Shown here piece after piece: positions 24,171-33,600 of a stretch of 64,000 bases of DNA. The notes beneath the pieces were generated by a model. It worked only from the letters and a program-made list of their open reading frames with translations, was not told the DNA's origin and ran no database searches. Source of the DNA: Gp6-AA40 sp036802945 (GTDB lineage: Bacteria > Acidobacteriota > Vicinamibacteria > Vicinamibacterales > UBA2999); assembly GCA_036802945.1 (NCBI GenBank), contig DAIRVG010000012.1, forward strand, positions 1 to 64,000, read 5' to 3'. Position 1 is the first letter of the stretch, and every line of letters starts with the position of its first letter. The position numbers and the translations under genes are program-made.

Positions 24171-25406
24171 ATGCAGGAACCTTGGAAGACGGACAAGTGG
24201 TACACGAGCCCCTGGAACCACCTGCCGGAAGTGCGGAAAGACTTTAAGTTCGCCAAAAATATCAAGATCCACGATGTCACGCTGCGCGACGGCGAGCAGC
24301 AGACCGCCGTGGTCTTCCGGCGCGAGGAAAAAGTCGCGATTGCAAAGAGGCTCGACGCGATGGGGGTCCACCGGATCGAGGCCGGCATGCCCGCCGTCTC
24401 CGAGCAGGACAAGGCAGCCATCTCGGACATCGCCAGCCTGGGACTGAAGGCCGAGATCTTCGCGTTCGCGCGCTGTATCCCGGAAGAGATCAAGGTCGTC
24501 AAGGCCTGCGGGGTCAAGGGCGTGGTCGTCGAGATTCCCGCCAGCGACCACATGATCAAGAACGCCTACGGCTGGTCGTTCGAGCGCGCCATGAAGTCGT
24601 CCATCGACACGACGATCGCGGCACGGGAAGCGGGCCTCTACACGGTCTTCTTCACGATCGACGCAACGCGCACCGAGCTCAATCGCTTCCTCGACATCGT
24701 TTCGCAGGTCGCCACCGAAGGGCACATGGATGCGCTGACGATCGCGGACACGCTGGGCGTCTGCACGCCGGAAGCCGTGCACTACGTCGTCGGCAAGGTG
24801 ATCGATCGCCTGAAGAAACCGGTCGAGATTCACTGTCACCAGGACTTCGGCCTCGGCGTCGCGAACACCGTGGCGGCCCTGGCCGCAGGGTCATCGGTCG
24901 CGCACACCACGATCACCGGCCTCGGCGAGCGTGCCGGCAACGTGCCGATGGAAGACGTCGTCCTGTCGCTGCTCGCCCTCCACGACGTCGACCTCGGGAT
25001 CAAGACGGAGAAGTTCGTCGAGGTCTCCAAGTTCGTCATGGATCTGGCGAAGGTCACGCAGCCGCCCAACCGTCCGATCGTGGGCGACAAGCTGTACGAA
25101 GTCGAGTCGGGGATCATCGCCGGCTGGGTCCGCATGTGCCGGAAGGAGCACCCGCTCGAGTACGTGCCGTTCGTGCCGGATCTGGTCGGGCAGAAGCCGG
25201 TGAACATCGTGCTCGGCAAGAACAGCGGACCACCGTCGATTGACGAGTGGGCCGAAAAGACCGGCATCAAGATCACGGACGAAGAGCGGATGGCGCTTCT
25301 GCTGGCGGTGAAGGCGAAGTCGTTCGAGAAGAAGGATCTGCTGACGGCCGAGGAGTTCAAGGAAATCGTCGCGCGCGTCATCAAGACGAACGCGGCACTC
25401 GCCTAG
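24171..25406 (+). CDS. DRE-TIM metallolyase, LeuA/homocitrate synthase-like
   Basis: Start ATG 24171 is preceded by GGAGG (cggaggcaac), giving 411 residues. The HMGL-like TIM barrel signature HDVTLRDGEQQTAV (34-47), the metal-binding HCHQDFGLGVANT (H221, H223) and GLGERAGNVPMEDVV identify a 2-isopropylmalate/homocitrate/citramalate synthase-type enzyme that condenses acetyl-CoA with a 2-oxo acid. It lacks the ~150-residue LeuA regulatory domain; after the barrel only ~110 residues of LeuA-like linker remain (GIKITDEERMALLLAVKAKS). No leucine genes adjoin, and the position divergent from the hydroxylase cluster suggests catabolic or specialised use rather than leucine synthesis. Confidence 0.88.
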   Translation: MQEPWKTDKWYTSPWNHLPEVRKDFKFAKNIKIHDVTLRDGEQQTAVVFRREEKVAIAKRLDAMGVHRIEAGMPAVSEQDKAAISDIASLGLKAEIFAFARCIPEEIKVVKACGVKGVVVEIPASDHMIKNAYGWSFERAMKSSIDTTIAAREAGLYTVFFTIDATRTELNRFLDIVSQVATEGHMDALTIADTLGVCTPEAVHYVVGKVIDRLKKPVEIHCHQDFGLGVANTVAALAAGSSVAHTTITGLGERAGNVPMEDVVLSLLALHDVDLGIKTEKFVEVSKFVMDLAKVTQPPNRPIVGDKLYEVESGIIAGWVRMCRKEHPLEYVPFVPDLVGQKPVNIVLGKNSGPPSIDEWAEKTGIKITDEERMALLLAVKAKSFEKKDLLTAEEFKEIVARVIKTNAALA

Positions 25407-25417
25407 GCTTTCGAAAC

Positions 25418-25475
25418 TCCCAAACGACCAACTCCCAACTCCCGAGGCACGAGGCCTAGTGGGGTTGGGAGTGGA
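25418..25475. repeat. Word repeat (actccca) after the LeuA-like gene
   Basis: aactcccaaacgaccaactc, then ccaactcccgagg, answered by ggggttgggagtgg. Starts ~12 bp after the stop codon. Same family as at 39.35 and 53.25 kb. Confidence 0.75.
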
Positions 25476-25526
25476 CCGGCGGTGCGGCCGAAGGTAGAAT
25501 CGCCGGCACTTAGAGGAGCGAGCGGT

Positions 25527-26438
25527 ATGCATTTCGGGCGCCTCGGTCTGTTGCAGAAGCGAGCCCGTGTGCCGCTTCTCATCCTGCTGGTTACGCTCTG
25601 GAGTCATCCAGCGCTGGCGCAGATGGATTTCATGGGTGTATGGCGCCCCCTCCCGCGCAACCAGGACGGCAGCGGGATGGTGGGTGACATCGCGGGTGTG
25701 CCCGTTACGGATGCAGACCGGTGGCGGGTCCAGAGCTGGTCGCCGGAGGACTTCGACGTCACCGAATGGGCGTGCCGCCCGCACGCCTGGGACTACTCGC
25801 TCGAAGGCCCGCTCTCGGCACTGCGCTTCTGGGCAGACATTGACCAGGCCACTCAGAAAGTCATCGCCTATCGCGGGCACCTCAATCAACAGGAGCAGGA
25901 AACGACGATCTGGATGGACGGGCGCCCGCATCCTCCGGAGAATGCCCTCCACACGTGGAGCGGCTTTTCGACCGGCGAGTGGGACGGCGACGTGCTCGTC
26001 GTGACGACCACTCATCTCAAGGAGGCCTACATCCGGCGCAATGGACTGATGCGCAGCGATCGCGCGATCGTGCGCACGCGGTGGAGACGGATGGGCGACT
26101 ACCTGCAGGCGACCTCCATTCTTTACGACTCCGTCTTCATGACCGAACCGTATGCCCGGAGCACCATGATGTGGGTCAACGATCCCTCGCTTCGGATGGA
26201 TCCGTATCCGTGCGAGGAGGCGACAGAAACCGCAATTGCGCGGGGCACGGTGCCGCATTTCCTGCCTGGCAAGAGTCCGTTGCCCGCATTCAACAAGGAT
26301 CTGACCGATCGATTCGGCACTCCATATGAACCACGGCTTGGCGGTGCAGCCACGATGTATCCCGAGTACATCGTGAAGATGAAAGCGATGCCCAAACCGG
26401 CCAAGGTCTATGCTGGAGGCGCGGAGCAGCAGCCATGA
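25527..26438 (+). CDS. Cassette protein A, copy 1: secreted GEWDGD-type protein
   Basis: Start ATG 25527 with GAGGAG upstream, 303 residues. Signal peptide MHFGRLGLLQKRARVPLLIL ... SHPALA. The mature protein contains FMGVWRPLPRNQDGSG, then the family core: TTIWMDGRPHPPENALHTWS-GFSTGEWDGDVLVVTTTHLKEA-YIRRNGLMRSD, then DSVFMTEPYA, PCEEATE, VPHFLPGKSPLP and TPYEPRLGGAATMYPEYI. This DGRxxP...G(F/Y)S(T/I)GxW(E/D)GDxLVxxT pattern is common among acidobacterial secreted proteins of unknown function. Its stop overlaps the next start (ATGATGA). First gene of the A-B-C-D cassette. Function unknown; all four partners carry export signals. Confidence 0.8.
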   Translation: MHFGRLGLLQKRARVPLLILLVTLWSHPALAQMDFMGVWRPLPRNQDGSGMVGDIAGVPVTDADRWRVQSWSPEDFDVTEWACRPHAWDYSLEGPLSALRFWADIDQATQKVIAYRGHLNQQEQETTIWMDGRPHPPENALHTWSGFSTGEWDGDVLVVTTTHLKEAYIRRNGLMRSDRAIVRTRWRRMGDYLQATSILYDSVFMTEPYARSTMMWVNDPSLRMDPYPCEEATETAIARGTVPHFLPGKSPLPAFNKDLTDRFGTPYEPRLGGAATMYPEYIVKMKAMPKPAKVYAGGAEQQP

Positions 26439-27514
26439 TGAGGGATCAGGGATCAGGGATCGGGGATCGGAAGCGCCCGCCGACTACGGCTCCCGGGATC
26501 TCCGTGTGGATAGCGGCCGTCGCGTGTCTCGCATTCCTTGAGGCGGGGCACGTCTACACACAGGCCAATCCGAATCGCGCCGCCCAGGCCGTCTGGCCGC
26601 CGAAGCTAACCGCGCCCGCCGCCGGGCAGGTTGAGATTCTTCCGGTCCGGGGCAATGTGTACATGCTGGCCGGAGCAGGAGGCAACATCACTGTGCAGGC
26701 CGGCGAACAGGGCGTCCTGATCGTCGACACGGGGATCGCCTCGATGAGTGACAAGGTGATCGCGGCCATCGCGACACTCTCACACGGGAAGCCGCTCAGG
26801 TACATCATCAACACAACCGAACGGGAGGATCACACCGGGGGAAACGAGAAGATCGCCGCGACGGGTGAGATTGTTCCGTTTCGCGAGCCCAACTACGCGG
26901 CTGGCCCGCAGGGCGCACTCGATACGCATCGGGCGTCTGTCATCTCATCCCTCCCCGTGTTCCACAGGATGGCAGCGGCGACCGGGCAAACGCCGCCGAG
27001 GCCGGAAGGGGCGTGGCCGGACAACACATACTCGACGCCTCAAAAGCGGCTCTTTTTCAACGATGAACCCGTGGTGATCGTGCGCCTGACGGCGAACACG
27101 GACGGGAACAGCATCGTGCTGTTCCGGAAATCCGACGTCGTCAGCACCGGCGATTTGTTCGACCTTACTGGGTACCCACTGATCGATCTCAAGGCCGGTG
27201 GGAGCATTCAAGCGATCGTGGACAGCCTGAATCGACTGATCGACATCACGGTTCCTGAGGCCAACGCGGCAGGCGGCACACTGGTGGTCCCGGGTCACGG
27301 ACGCATCTCCGACCACGCCGACGTTGTGTACTACCGCGACATGGTCAGCATCATTCGCGACCGCATTCAGGACATGATCCGCCAGAAGATGACATTGGCG
27401 CAGGTGAAGGCTGGAAAGCCGACGCGCGAATACGATGCGCGGTATGGCAAACAGACGGGAGCCTGGACGACCGACATGTTCGTAGAGGCGGCGTACCAAA
27501 GCCTCAGCAAGTAG
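26435..27514 (+). CDS. Cassette protein B, copy 1: MBL-fold protein with degenerate zinc site
   Basis: 359 residues, start ATG overlapping the A stop. Export signal around residues 20-40 (GISVWIAAVACLAFLEAGHV). MBL fold: RGNVYMLAGAGGNITVQAGE, GVLIVDTGIASMSDKVIAAI, then NTTEREDHTGGNE where NTHxHxDHxGGN is expected. Thus the motif HxHxDH reads T128-E-R-E-D-H133. The usual His of HENVL and HTDGD segments are also absent (LPVFHRM, ANTDGNS), while STGDLFD and VVPGHGRISD are kept. It is probably a non-hydrolytic or altered-metal relative. The N-terminal residues RDQGSGIGDRKR are encoded by a ggatcag word repeat (26442-26470). Confidence 0.82.
   Translation: MMRDQGSGIGDRKRPPTTAPGISVWIAAVACLAFLEAGHVYTQANPNRAAQAVWPPKLTAPAAGQVEILPVRGNVYMLAGAGGNITVQAGEQGVLIVDTGIASMSDKVIAAIATLSHGKPLRYIINTTEREDHTGGNEKIAATGEIVPFREPNYAAGPQGALDTHRASVISSLPVFHRMAAATGQTPPRPEGAWPDNTYSTPQKRLFFNDEPVVIVRLTANTDGNSIVLFRKSDVVSTGDLFDLTGYPLIDLKAGGSIQAIVDSLNRLIDITVPEANAAGGTLVVPGHGRISDHADVVYYRDMVSIIRDRIQDMIRQKMTLAQVKAGKPTREYDARYGKQTGAWTTDMFVEAAYQSLSK
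26442..26470. repeat. Word repeat (ggatcag) within B1 N-terminal codons
   Basis: gggatcagggatcaggg then atcggggatcgg: four near-copies of a 7-nt unit lying in frame just after the start codon of the MBL-like gene and encoding RDQGSGIGDR. Confidence 0.8.
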
Positions 27515-27533
27515 CTCGAAAAGGAGACGTGTT

Positions 27534-27923
27534 ATGAAACGGAGAATCGTGGCGCTATTCGCCGGTGTGGTCCTGCTGACCGGAGCCGGTCGAGTGTTCG
27601 CGCATCACTCGTTCTCAGCCGAGTACGATTCCACCCAGAAGGTCGAGCTCGCGGGAGTCGTCACGCAGTTCGTGTGGCGGAATCCTCATTCGTTCATGAA
27701 GATTGATGTCACGGATAAAGATGGGACGACAAAGAGCTGGGCCCTCGAATGGGGTTCGACAGGCCAGTTGTCCCAGGCGCAGATCACGAGGACGTCGCTT
27801 AAGCCGGGTGACAAGATCGTCGTCACCGGCGAGCCGGCGCGCGATCCGGCAGCCCCTCGCTTGCTCATTACGACCGTGAAGCGGCCCAGCGATGGATGGG
27901 AGTGGAAGGGCAGGGTTCAGTAG
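27534..27923 (+). CDS. Cassette protein C, copy 1: DUF6152 family protein
   Basis: 129 residues with AAGGAG upstream of the ATG. Signal peptide MKRRIVALFAGVVLLTGAGR then VFA, and a mature N-terminus starting HHSFSAEYDSTQKVELAGVV. The invariant HHSF right after the cleavage site, the WRNPHSFMKIDV segment, WALEWGSTGQL, and LKPGDKIVVTGEPARD define the DUF6152 family, a small predicted beta-barrel (OB-like) periplasmic protein. The exposed N-terminal HH pair might bind metal; this is inference. Separated from B1 by 19 bp and directly abutting D1 (stop TAG followed at once by ATG). Confidence 0.88.
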   Translation: MKRRIVALFAGVVLLTGAGRVFAHHSFSAEYDSTQKVELAGVVTQFVWRNPHSFMKIDVTDKDGTTKSWALEWGSTGQLSQAQITRTSLKPGDKIVVTGEPARDPAAPRLLITTVKRPSDGWEWKGRVQ

Positions 27924-28727
27924 ATGCTTCAGCGCACCAGGTGGATCTGCCTGGCGGTGCTCGCGCTGCTGGTCGGCCTTGCGTCGCCACACGTCGCTGA
28001 CGCCCAGGCACCCGGGGGGCGCGCTGGGGGACCGCCACCGACCGCGCGCGCGGCCGCGCCGAAAGATCTCACGGGGTACTGGGTCGCGGTGGTGACCGAA
28101 CACTGGCATCTGCGGATGGAGATGCCACCCAAGGGCGACTTCTCGATGCTGCCTGTAAACGCCGAGGCGCGCCGCGTTGCCGGCATGTGGGATCCGGCGC
28201 AGGACCAGGCGTCGGGTAACGCCTGCCGTTCCTATGGCGCGGCCGCGATCATGCGCGTGCCGGGGCGGCTCCACATCACGTGGGCGGACGACAACACGCT
28301 GAAAATCGAGACCGACTCCGGGACGCAGACCCGGCTTCTTCACTTCGGTGCCGCCCCTGCGCCGGCATCCGCAACGACGACGCAGGCTGACTGGCAGGGG
28401 TACTCCGCCGCAGCCTGGGCAGGTGCGGCGCTAGGACGTGGCGCCAGGACGCCGGGGCCGGCTGGCAATCTGAGCGTGACGACGACCAGAATGCGTCCGG
28501 GGTACCTGCGCAAGAACGGCGTCCCGTACAGCGAAAACACCGTGCTGCAGGAATACTTCGATACCTTCAGGGAACCCAACGGCGATTCGTGGCTCGTCGT
28601 CACGTCGATCATCACGGATCCGCAGTATCTGACCGGACCGTACGCGACGACCAACCATTTCAAGAAGGTTCCCGACAATGCGTCAGGATGGGATCCCACG
28701 CCGTGCCGGGCGGATCAGCCTCGTTGA
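27924..28727 (+). CDS. Cassette protein D, copy 1: secreted GYWVxxxxEHW protein
   Basis: 267 residues, start ATG immediately after the C1 stop. Signal peptide MLQRTRWICLAVLALLVGLA ... VADAQ, then a Pro/Ala/Gly linker and KDLTGYWVAVVTEHWHLRM. Family landmarks shared with the other two copies: CRSYGAAAIMRVPGRLHITW, DDNTLKIETDSGTQTRLLHF, RPGYLRKNGVPYSENT, GDSWLVVTSIITDPQYL and the closing WDPTPC. It is probably all-beta. No known domain recognised. Immediately downstream lie three P1 palindromes. Co-translated with A1-B1-C1. Confidence 0.8.
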   Translation: MLQRTRWICLAVLALLVGLASPHVADAQAPGGRAGGPPPTARAAAPKDLTGYWVAVVTEHWHLRMEMPPKGDFSMLPVNAEARRVAGMWDPAQDQASGNACRSYGAAAIMRVPGRLHITWADDNTLKIETDSGTQTRLLHFGAAPAPASATTTQADWQGYSAAAWAGAALGRGARTPGPAGNLSVTTTRMRPGYLRKNGVPYSENTVLQEYFDTFREPNGDSWLVVTSIITDPQYLTGPYATTNHFKKVPDNASGWDPTPCRADQPR

Positions 28728-28735
28728 AGTTTGGC

Positions 28736-28840
28736 AGGCGGACCTAAAGGTCCGCCTCTACGTCCGGCTTTGTAGAGGCGGACCTCAGGTCCGCCCAGGA
28801 CGAGCGTCCCATGTAGAGGCGGACCTTTAGGTCCGCCTGA
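28736..28840. repeat. Cluster of three P1 palindromes after D1
   Basis: aggcggacctaaaggtccgc (from 28736), aggcggacctcaggtccgcc (28776-28795) and aggcggacctttaggtccgc (from 28817). All have gtaga or tctac on one side. Between the first two is a half P2 element (gtccggctt). The cluster begins 9 bp after the D1 stop. Confidence 0.85.
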
Positions 28841-28858
28841 AACCAGAGAGAGGAAAAT

Positions 28859-29436
28859 ATGAGAGCTCGATGGTTGGGCGTTATTCTTCTGTGCGGCTTC
28901 AGCATCGCGACCGTAGCGGCGCAGCAGCGGGGAGCAGCCGAGCCGCCGACGCCAAGACTGAAGCTGATGAGCAGCGCTTTCACCGATGGCGGGAGGCTGC
29001 CGCTGACGTTCACCTGTTACAACAACGGCGGCAACGCCCAGTCGCCGCCGGACAACACGCTTTCTCCCCCGTTCAACTGGGCCAACGCGCCGAAAGACAC
29101 CGTGAGCTTTGCGCTCCTGGCGAACGGGCCGGATAACCATCCCGCCAAGGGGATCGCCATGGAGATGTTCTGGGCGCTCTGGAACATCCCGGCGACCGCG
29201 ACGCAGATTCCGCAAGGGTTGAAGCTCGTGCCGGAGCTACCTGATGGCAGCCGTCAGGCGACTGGTCAAAGAATGATTGTGGGCTATCGTGGGCCGTGCG
29301 CACCCGCAGGCGTCGGACAGCTTCACTACATGTTCAACTTGTTCGCGCTTGATCAGATGCTGAACGTACCGGGTGGGGCCACCGAAGCGGAGGTCAGGAA
29401 GGCGATGGACGGCCACATCATCGGCAGCAGCATCTA
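28859..29436 (+). CDS. Secreted YbhB/YbcL (PEBP, Raf-kinase-inhibitor-like) protein, 3' end in gap
   Basis: 192 residues before the gap, with GAGAGAGG upstream of the ATG. Signal peptide MRARWLGVILLCGFSIATVA then AQQRG. Phosphatidylethanolamine-binding-protein fold motifs: LMSSAFTDGGRLPLTFTCYN, LSPPFNWANAPKDTVSFALL, WALWNIPATATQIPQGL, YRGPCAPAGVGQLHYMFNLFALDQML and ATEAEVRKAMDGHIIG. The C-P-P of YRGPCPP and the H of HxYxF are the anion-binding pocket; here H is present (LHYMF). Only ~10-15 residues are probably missing. Function of bacterial YbhB-like proteins is unclear. It is linked to the cassette by position. Confidence 0.85.
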
Positions 29437-29536
29437 NNNNNNNNNNNNNNNNNNNNNNNNNNNNNNNNNNNNNNNNNNNNNNNNNNNNNNNNNNNNNNNN
29501 NNNNNNNNNNNNNNNNNNNNNNNNNNNNNNNNNNNN
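29437..29536. other. Scaffold gap (100 N)
   Basis: Placeholder gap between the convergent 3' ends of the YbhB gene and the A' gene; both lose their last codons. Confidence 0.95.
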
Positions 29537-30537
29537 CCGCCTTCGCTCTCGGTTGCGTCGCGGCGCTTCGGGCCGAGGTCGCCAAGGCCCCCGTCGTTGC
29601 ACGTCAGACCGGGAGCCGCGCCAGGGAGACCCTGACGTTCAATCCAGCCGCAGCAATACCGGCCGCACGACGCGGGCGGCTCGTAGACGCCTTTAATCTT
29701 CTTGCGGTACTCCGGATAGAGCGTCTCGGCGTACCCCATCGCGGCTTCTTTCGGGAGGTTGTAGGTGCGGATCATGAAGTCCGCTTCCGGGTTCTTCCCC
29801 GGCAGATAGTGCGGAACGATATCTGTGTCCTCGAGCCGAGGAATTTCGTTGGCCGTGTTACAGATGCCACGTCCGCCCTGGCTGGCGCGCGGATCCAGCT
29901 TCCACACACGGCTCACGACGTGCGGCTCGGTGAGATAGACCGGATCTTCCTGAATCGTGACGACCGTCAGCAGGTCCTCATGCCGGGTGATATGTACGGT
30001 GTACGTCGTCTGATCGCTGCCCGGGATACCGTTCCCCCTTCGTATCCAGGCGGTCTTGACGTGGGTCGTACGCGCCGTCAGCGTGTCGCCTTCCCATTTA
30101 CCGGTCGTGAAGCCAGCCGCGGTGTACAGAGCGTTGGCAGATGGCTCAGGACGGCCATCCATCCATATCGAGATCGTGTCCCGTAGATAGTCGCCTTCCA
30201 GCTTCCACGCGATCACTCGATTGTCCCGATCGACTTCGCTCCAGATCCTGAGGCCCAACGGACGATAGAGTCCGACCCAGGGTGCCTGGGCGAGGCATTG
30301 ACGCTGTACGGTCGAGGGGAGGTTCGATGTGTACAGAAGCGCCTTGGCGCGCGCGTCGTCGTTGAGCGGCATCCCCGTGAAATCGCCCATGTCCGAGCCT
30401 GGGCCGCGCTCGATGTAGTCCTCGTACATGATCGGCACGTACGATCCTGAGAGCTCGATTTGGGCAAAGGCGGGAACGCTGAACGACAGCACGCCACAGA
30501 CGAGCGTGACCATCCGCCTGAGCATCATCCCGTTCAT
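29537..30537 (-). CDS. Cassette-associated protein A', copy 1 (3' end in gap)
   Basis: Start ATG 30537 with GGAGAGGAG upstream. Signal peptide MNGMMLRRMVTLVCGVLSFS then VPAFAQ. The core is homologous to protein A: SIWMDGRPEPSANALYTA-AGFTTGKWEGDTLTARTTHV-KTAWIRRGN, EDPVYLTEPHVVSRVWKLDP, VPHYLPGKNPEADFMIRTYN and AAMGYAETLYPEYRKKIKGV. Unlike A it has a Cys-rich tail, ASCGRYCCGWIERQG ... LTCNDGGLGDLGP, probably disulfide-bonded. The frame continues into the gap. It is divergent from the TonB receptor gene and shares the promoter block at 30593-30651 with it. Copy 2 lies at 37.5-38.5 kb. Function unknown. Confidence 0.8.
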
Positions 30538-30592
30538 GCGGCTCCTCTCCAAACACCGAATATCGCGCATTTCGGGGCGTGGTATCCCACGG

Positions 30593-30651
30593 TGGCGAAA
30601 GCATATATCACTCGGCAGACACCGGAAAGTCTGTGCTATATTCCGCGCGCC
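30593..30651. promoter_or_regulatory. Divergent promoter block, copy 1 (A'1 / TonB receptor)
   Basis: Left block gcgaaagcatatatcact (30595-30612) and right block gtgctatattccgcgcgcc (30633-30651), with a 20-bp non-conserved spacer. On the plus strand TGcTATATT is an extended -10 for the TonB gene. On the minus strand TGaTATATG is an extended -10 for A'. The same two blocks recur at 40395-40461 with a 30-bp spacer. The two blocks are also inverted repeats of each other (catatatcac versus aatatagcac), so a regulator site is an alternative reading. Confidence 0.6.
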
Positions 30652-30695
30652 CAGGGGCTTATCTCGCCGCCACTCTTCACCTTACGGAGGGACAT

Positions 30696-33600
30696 ATGCG
30701 CTACCGGGTCGTCAGCGTGGTTATCCACTGTTCGATGATCCTTCTGCTCTCGTCCACCGCAATCCGGGCACAATCGGTCTCCACGGCACAGATCGACGGG
30801 ACGGTCAAGGATGGGGGCGGTCTGGCGCTTCCGGGCGTCACGATTACGGTCACACAGACCGACACGAGTCTGACGCGCACCGCTATTACAAACGAAACCG
30901 GCTCGTATACCTTGACCAACCTGCCAGTTGGGCCGTACAGGCTCGAAGCCGCGCTCCAGGGGTTCCGAACATACGTGCAGACCGGTCTCGTCCTGGAGGT
31001 GAACTCGAACCCGACGTTGAACGTCACGCTTCAACTCGGCCAGATTGCCGAAACGATCACCGTACAGGGCACCGCCGCACTCGTGGAAACACGAAATCCG
31101 GGTATCGGCCAGGTAATTACGAACCAGCAGGTCGTTGAATTGCCGCTCAATGGCCGTCAGCTCACCGAGCTGATCTTCCAGGCCGGCCTCGCGACGGGCG
31201 GCAAGGGTACGGGGGACGCGCCCGGCGCGAACGCGCTGAACACCGGCGTGCGCAGCTATCCGAACACGACGATCTCCGTGGCTGGTGGTCTGTCGAACGG
31301 CATGACCTACATCCTGGACGGCGGCACCCACAACGACCCGTTCAATAACTTGAACCTCCCGCTTCCGTTTCCCGACGCGATGCAGGAGTTCAAGGTCGAG
31401 ACGAGCGCGCTGCCGGCCCAGTACGGCCATCACTCAGCGGCCGCCGTCAACGCAGTCACGAAGTCCGGCACGAATGTCCTGCACGGCGACGTCTTCGAGT
31501 TCATGCGTGACGATTCGCTGAATGCAACCAATGCGTTCGCCGCCATCGGGCCGAACGGCAAGCGCCGGAGCGATGGACTGCACCGGGACCAGTTCGGCGG
31601 GACGCTCGGCGGGCCGGTGATCCAGGGCAAACTCTTTTTCTTCGGGGGGTACCAGGGCACACGGGTCAACGTGACGCCGACCAGTTTTTTCCAGTTCGTT
31701 CCTACGACCGCGATGCTGGCAGGAGATTTTTCAGCCATCACGTCGCCGGCATGCAACGCGGGCCGCACGATCCCGCTGCGCGCACCGTTCGTGAACAGCA
31801 GGGTCGCGTCGACGGAGTTCTCACCCGCCGCGCTGAACCTGGCAGCAAAGCTGCCCAAGCCCTCCAACGAATGCGGACAGAGCTTCTTCGATAGGAAGAC
31901 CGAGAGCTCCGAGCACATGGCGATCGGCCGCCTCGACTATCAGTGGAGCAACACCCACTCGATCCTTGGCCGCTATCAGCTCGCTCGCCTCACGTCAAAA
32001 CCGGACAACGATCCCAACAACGTGCTCGCGTACGCCAACGGCCCGATCGATGACACCGTGCACTCGTTCGTCCTTGGCGATACCTACCTGTTGGGACCGA
32101 ACACGGTCAACTCGTTCCGGGTGACGACCAACAGTTCGGACATCAGCAAGGGTTACGTGCCTTTCTTCGATGCAAAGAGCCTTGGCGTCCGGAACATCGC
32201 GACACCGTTGCCGGGCTTCACGGCGTTCACCGTGTCGGGAGGGTTCTCGCTTGGTCCGACGGGTGCAAAGCCCAGCACGATTATCACGAAGACATTCCAG
32301 CTCGTTGACGACATCAGCCTGGTTCGCGGAGCGCATCAGATCGGGTTGGGCGCCAACTTCATCCGCGCGTCCCTCGCATCGACGTCGTACGGCTCTGCAG
32401 CCGGGAACTTCGCTTTCACAGGAGTGAACACGGGACTCGGTCTTGCGGATTTCCTGCTCGGACGGCCCGCCACCTTCACCCAGGGACAGGTCTACGGGCC
32501 GGGCGGGGTCATGAACTACATCGGAATGTACGTGCAGGATGCCTGGAAAGTGGCGTCCAACCTGACGTTGAACGTCGGCGTCCGTTGGGATCCGTATTTG
32601 CCGTATACGAGCGATCAGCGTCATTTCAACCATTTCAGCCTGGAACAGTTCCGCGCCGGTGTGCGAAGTACGGTGTACAGGAACGCGCCGGTAGGCGTGA
32701 TGTTCGAAGGTGATCCTGGATATCCAGGCCACGCGGTGAGCAAGAACTACTTCGCGAGCTTCGCACCGCGGTTGGCAGGAGTCTGGGACCCGCGTGGCGA
32801 CGGACGCATGACGATGCGCGCCGCGTACGGCAGGTTCTACGATCTGCCGCACATCTGGAACTTCCTCGGATTCGACCGTGGAACGCCATTCGGCACCGAG
32901 CTCGTGTCGACCAACGGCACGTTCGACGACCCGTGGGTGAATACGCCAGGCGGCAATCCGTTCCCGATCGTGGCCAGGCCGGACATGACGTTCCCACTGT
33001 ACGGCGGCTTCGTCTCTTTTCCGCTCGACATGAAACCTCCCTACGCGGACCAGTGGAACGTCAGCGTGCAGCAGCAGCTGGGCGCGGCCTGGATGGTGTC
33101 GGCAAATTACCTCACCAGCAGAGGTCATCGCCTGCCGATCGGCGATCAGTTGAATCCGGCGGTGTACAGCGCTGGTGCGACGACGGCAACCACCAACCAG
33201 CGACGCCAGCTCTCTGTCGAGAACCCGGACCAGGGCCGGTTCTACGGCACTATCACCGGCGTCAAACCCATCGGCACGTCCGCGTACAAGGGGCTCATGC
33301 TGTCGCTCCAGCGCCGATCGCTGAATGGTCTGTTCGTGTCGGGGAACTGGACGCTGTCGAAATGCGTCTCGGACATCGTCAACTACGAACCGTCCGTCGC
33401 AGGAATCGAACTCGTGAAGCCTGGCGACCCGGCCTACGATCGCGGAAGCTGCGGCAGCACGGACCAACGGCACGTTGTGAACCTTTCCACCGTGTATCAG
33501 GTGCCGGGTGTGTCGGATGGCTTCATCGGAATGCTGACCAGCGACTGGCAGGTGTCGGGGATCGTCAGCGCGCGGAGTGGGACCCACTTTGCCGCGACGA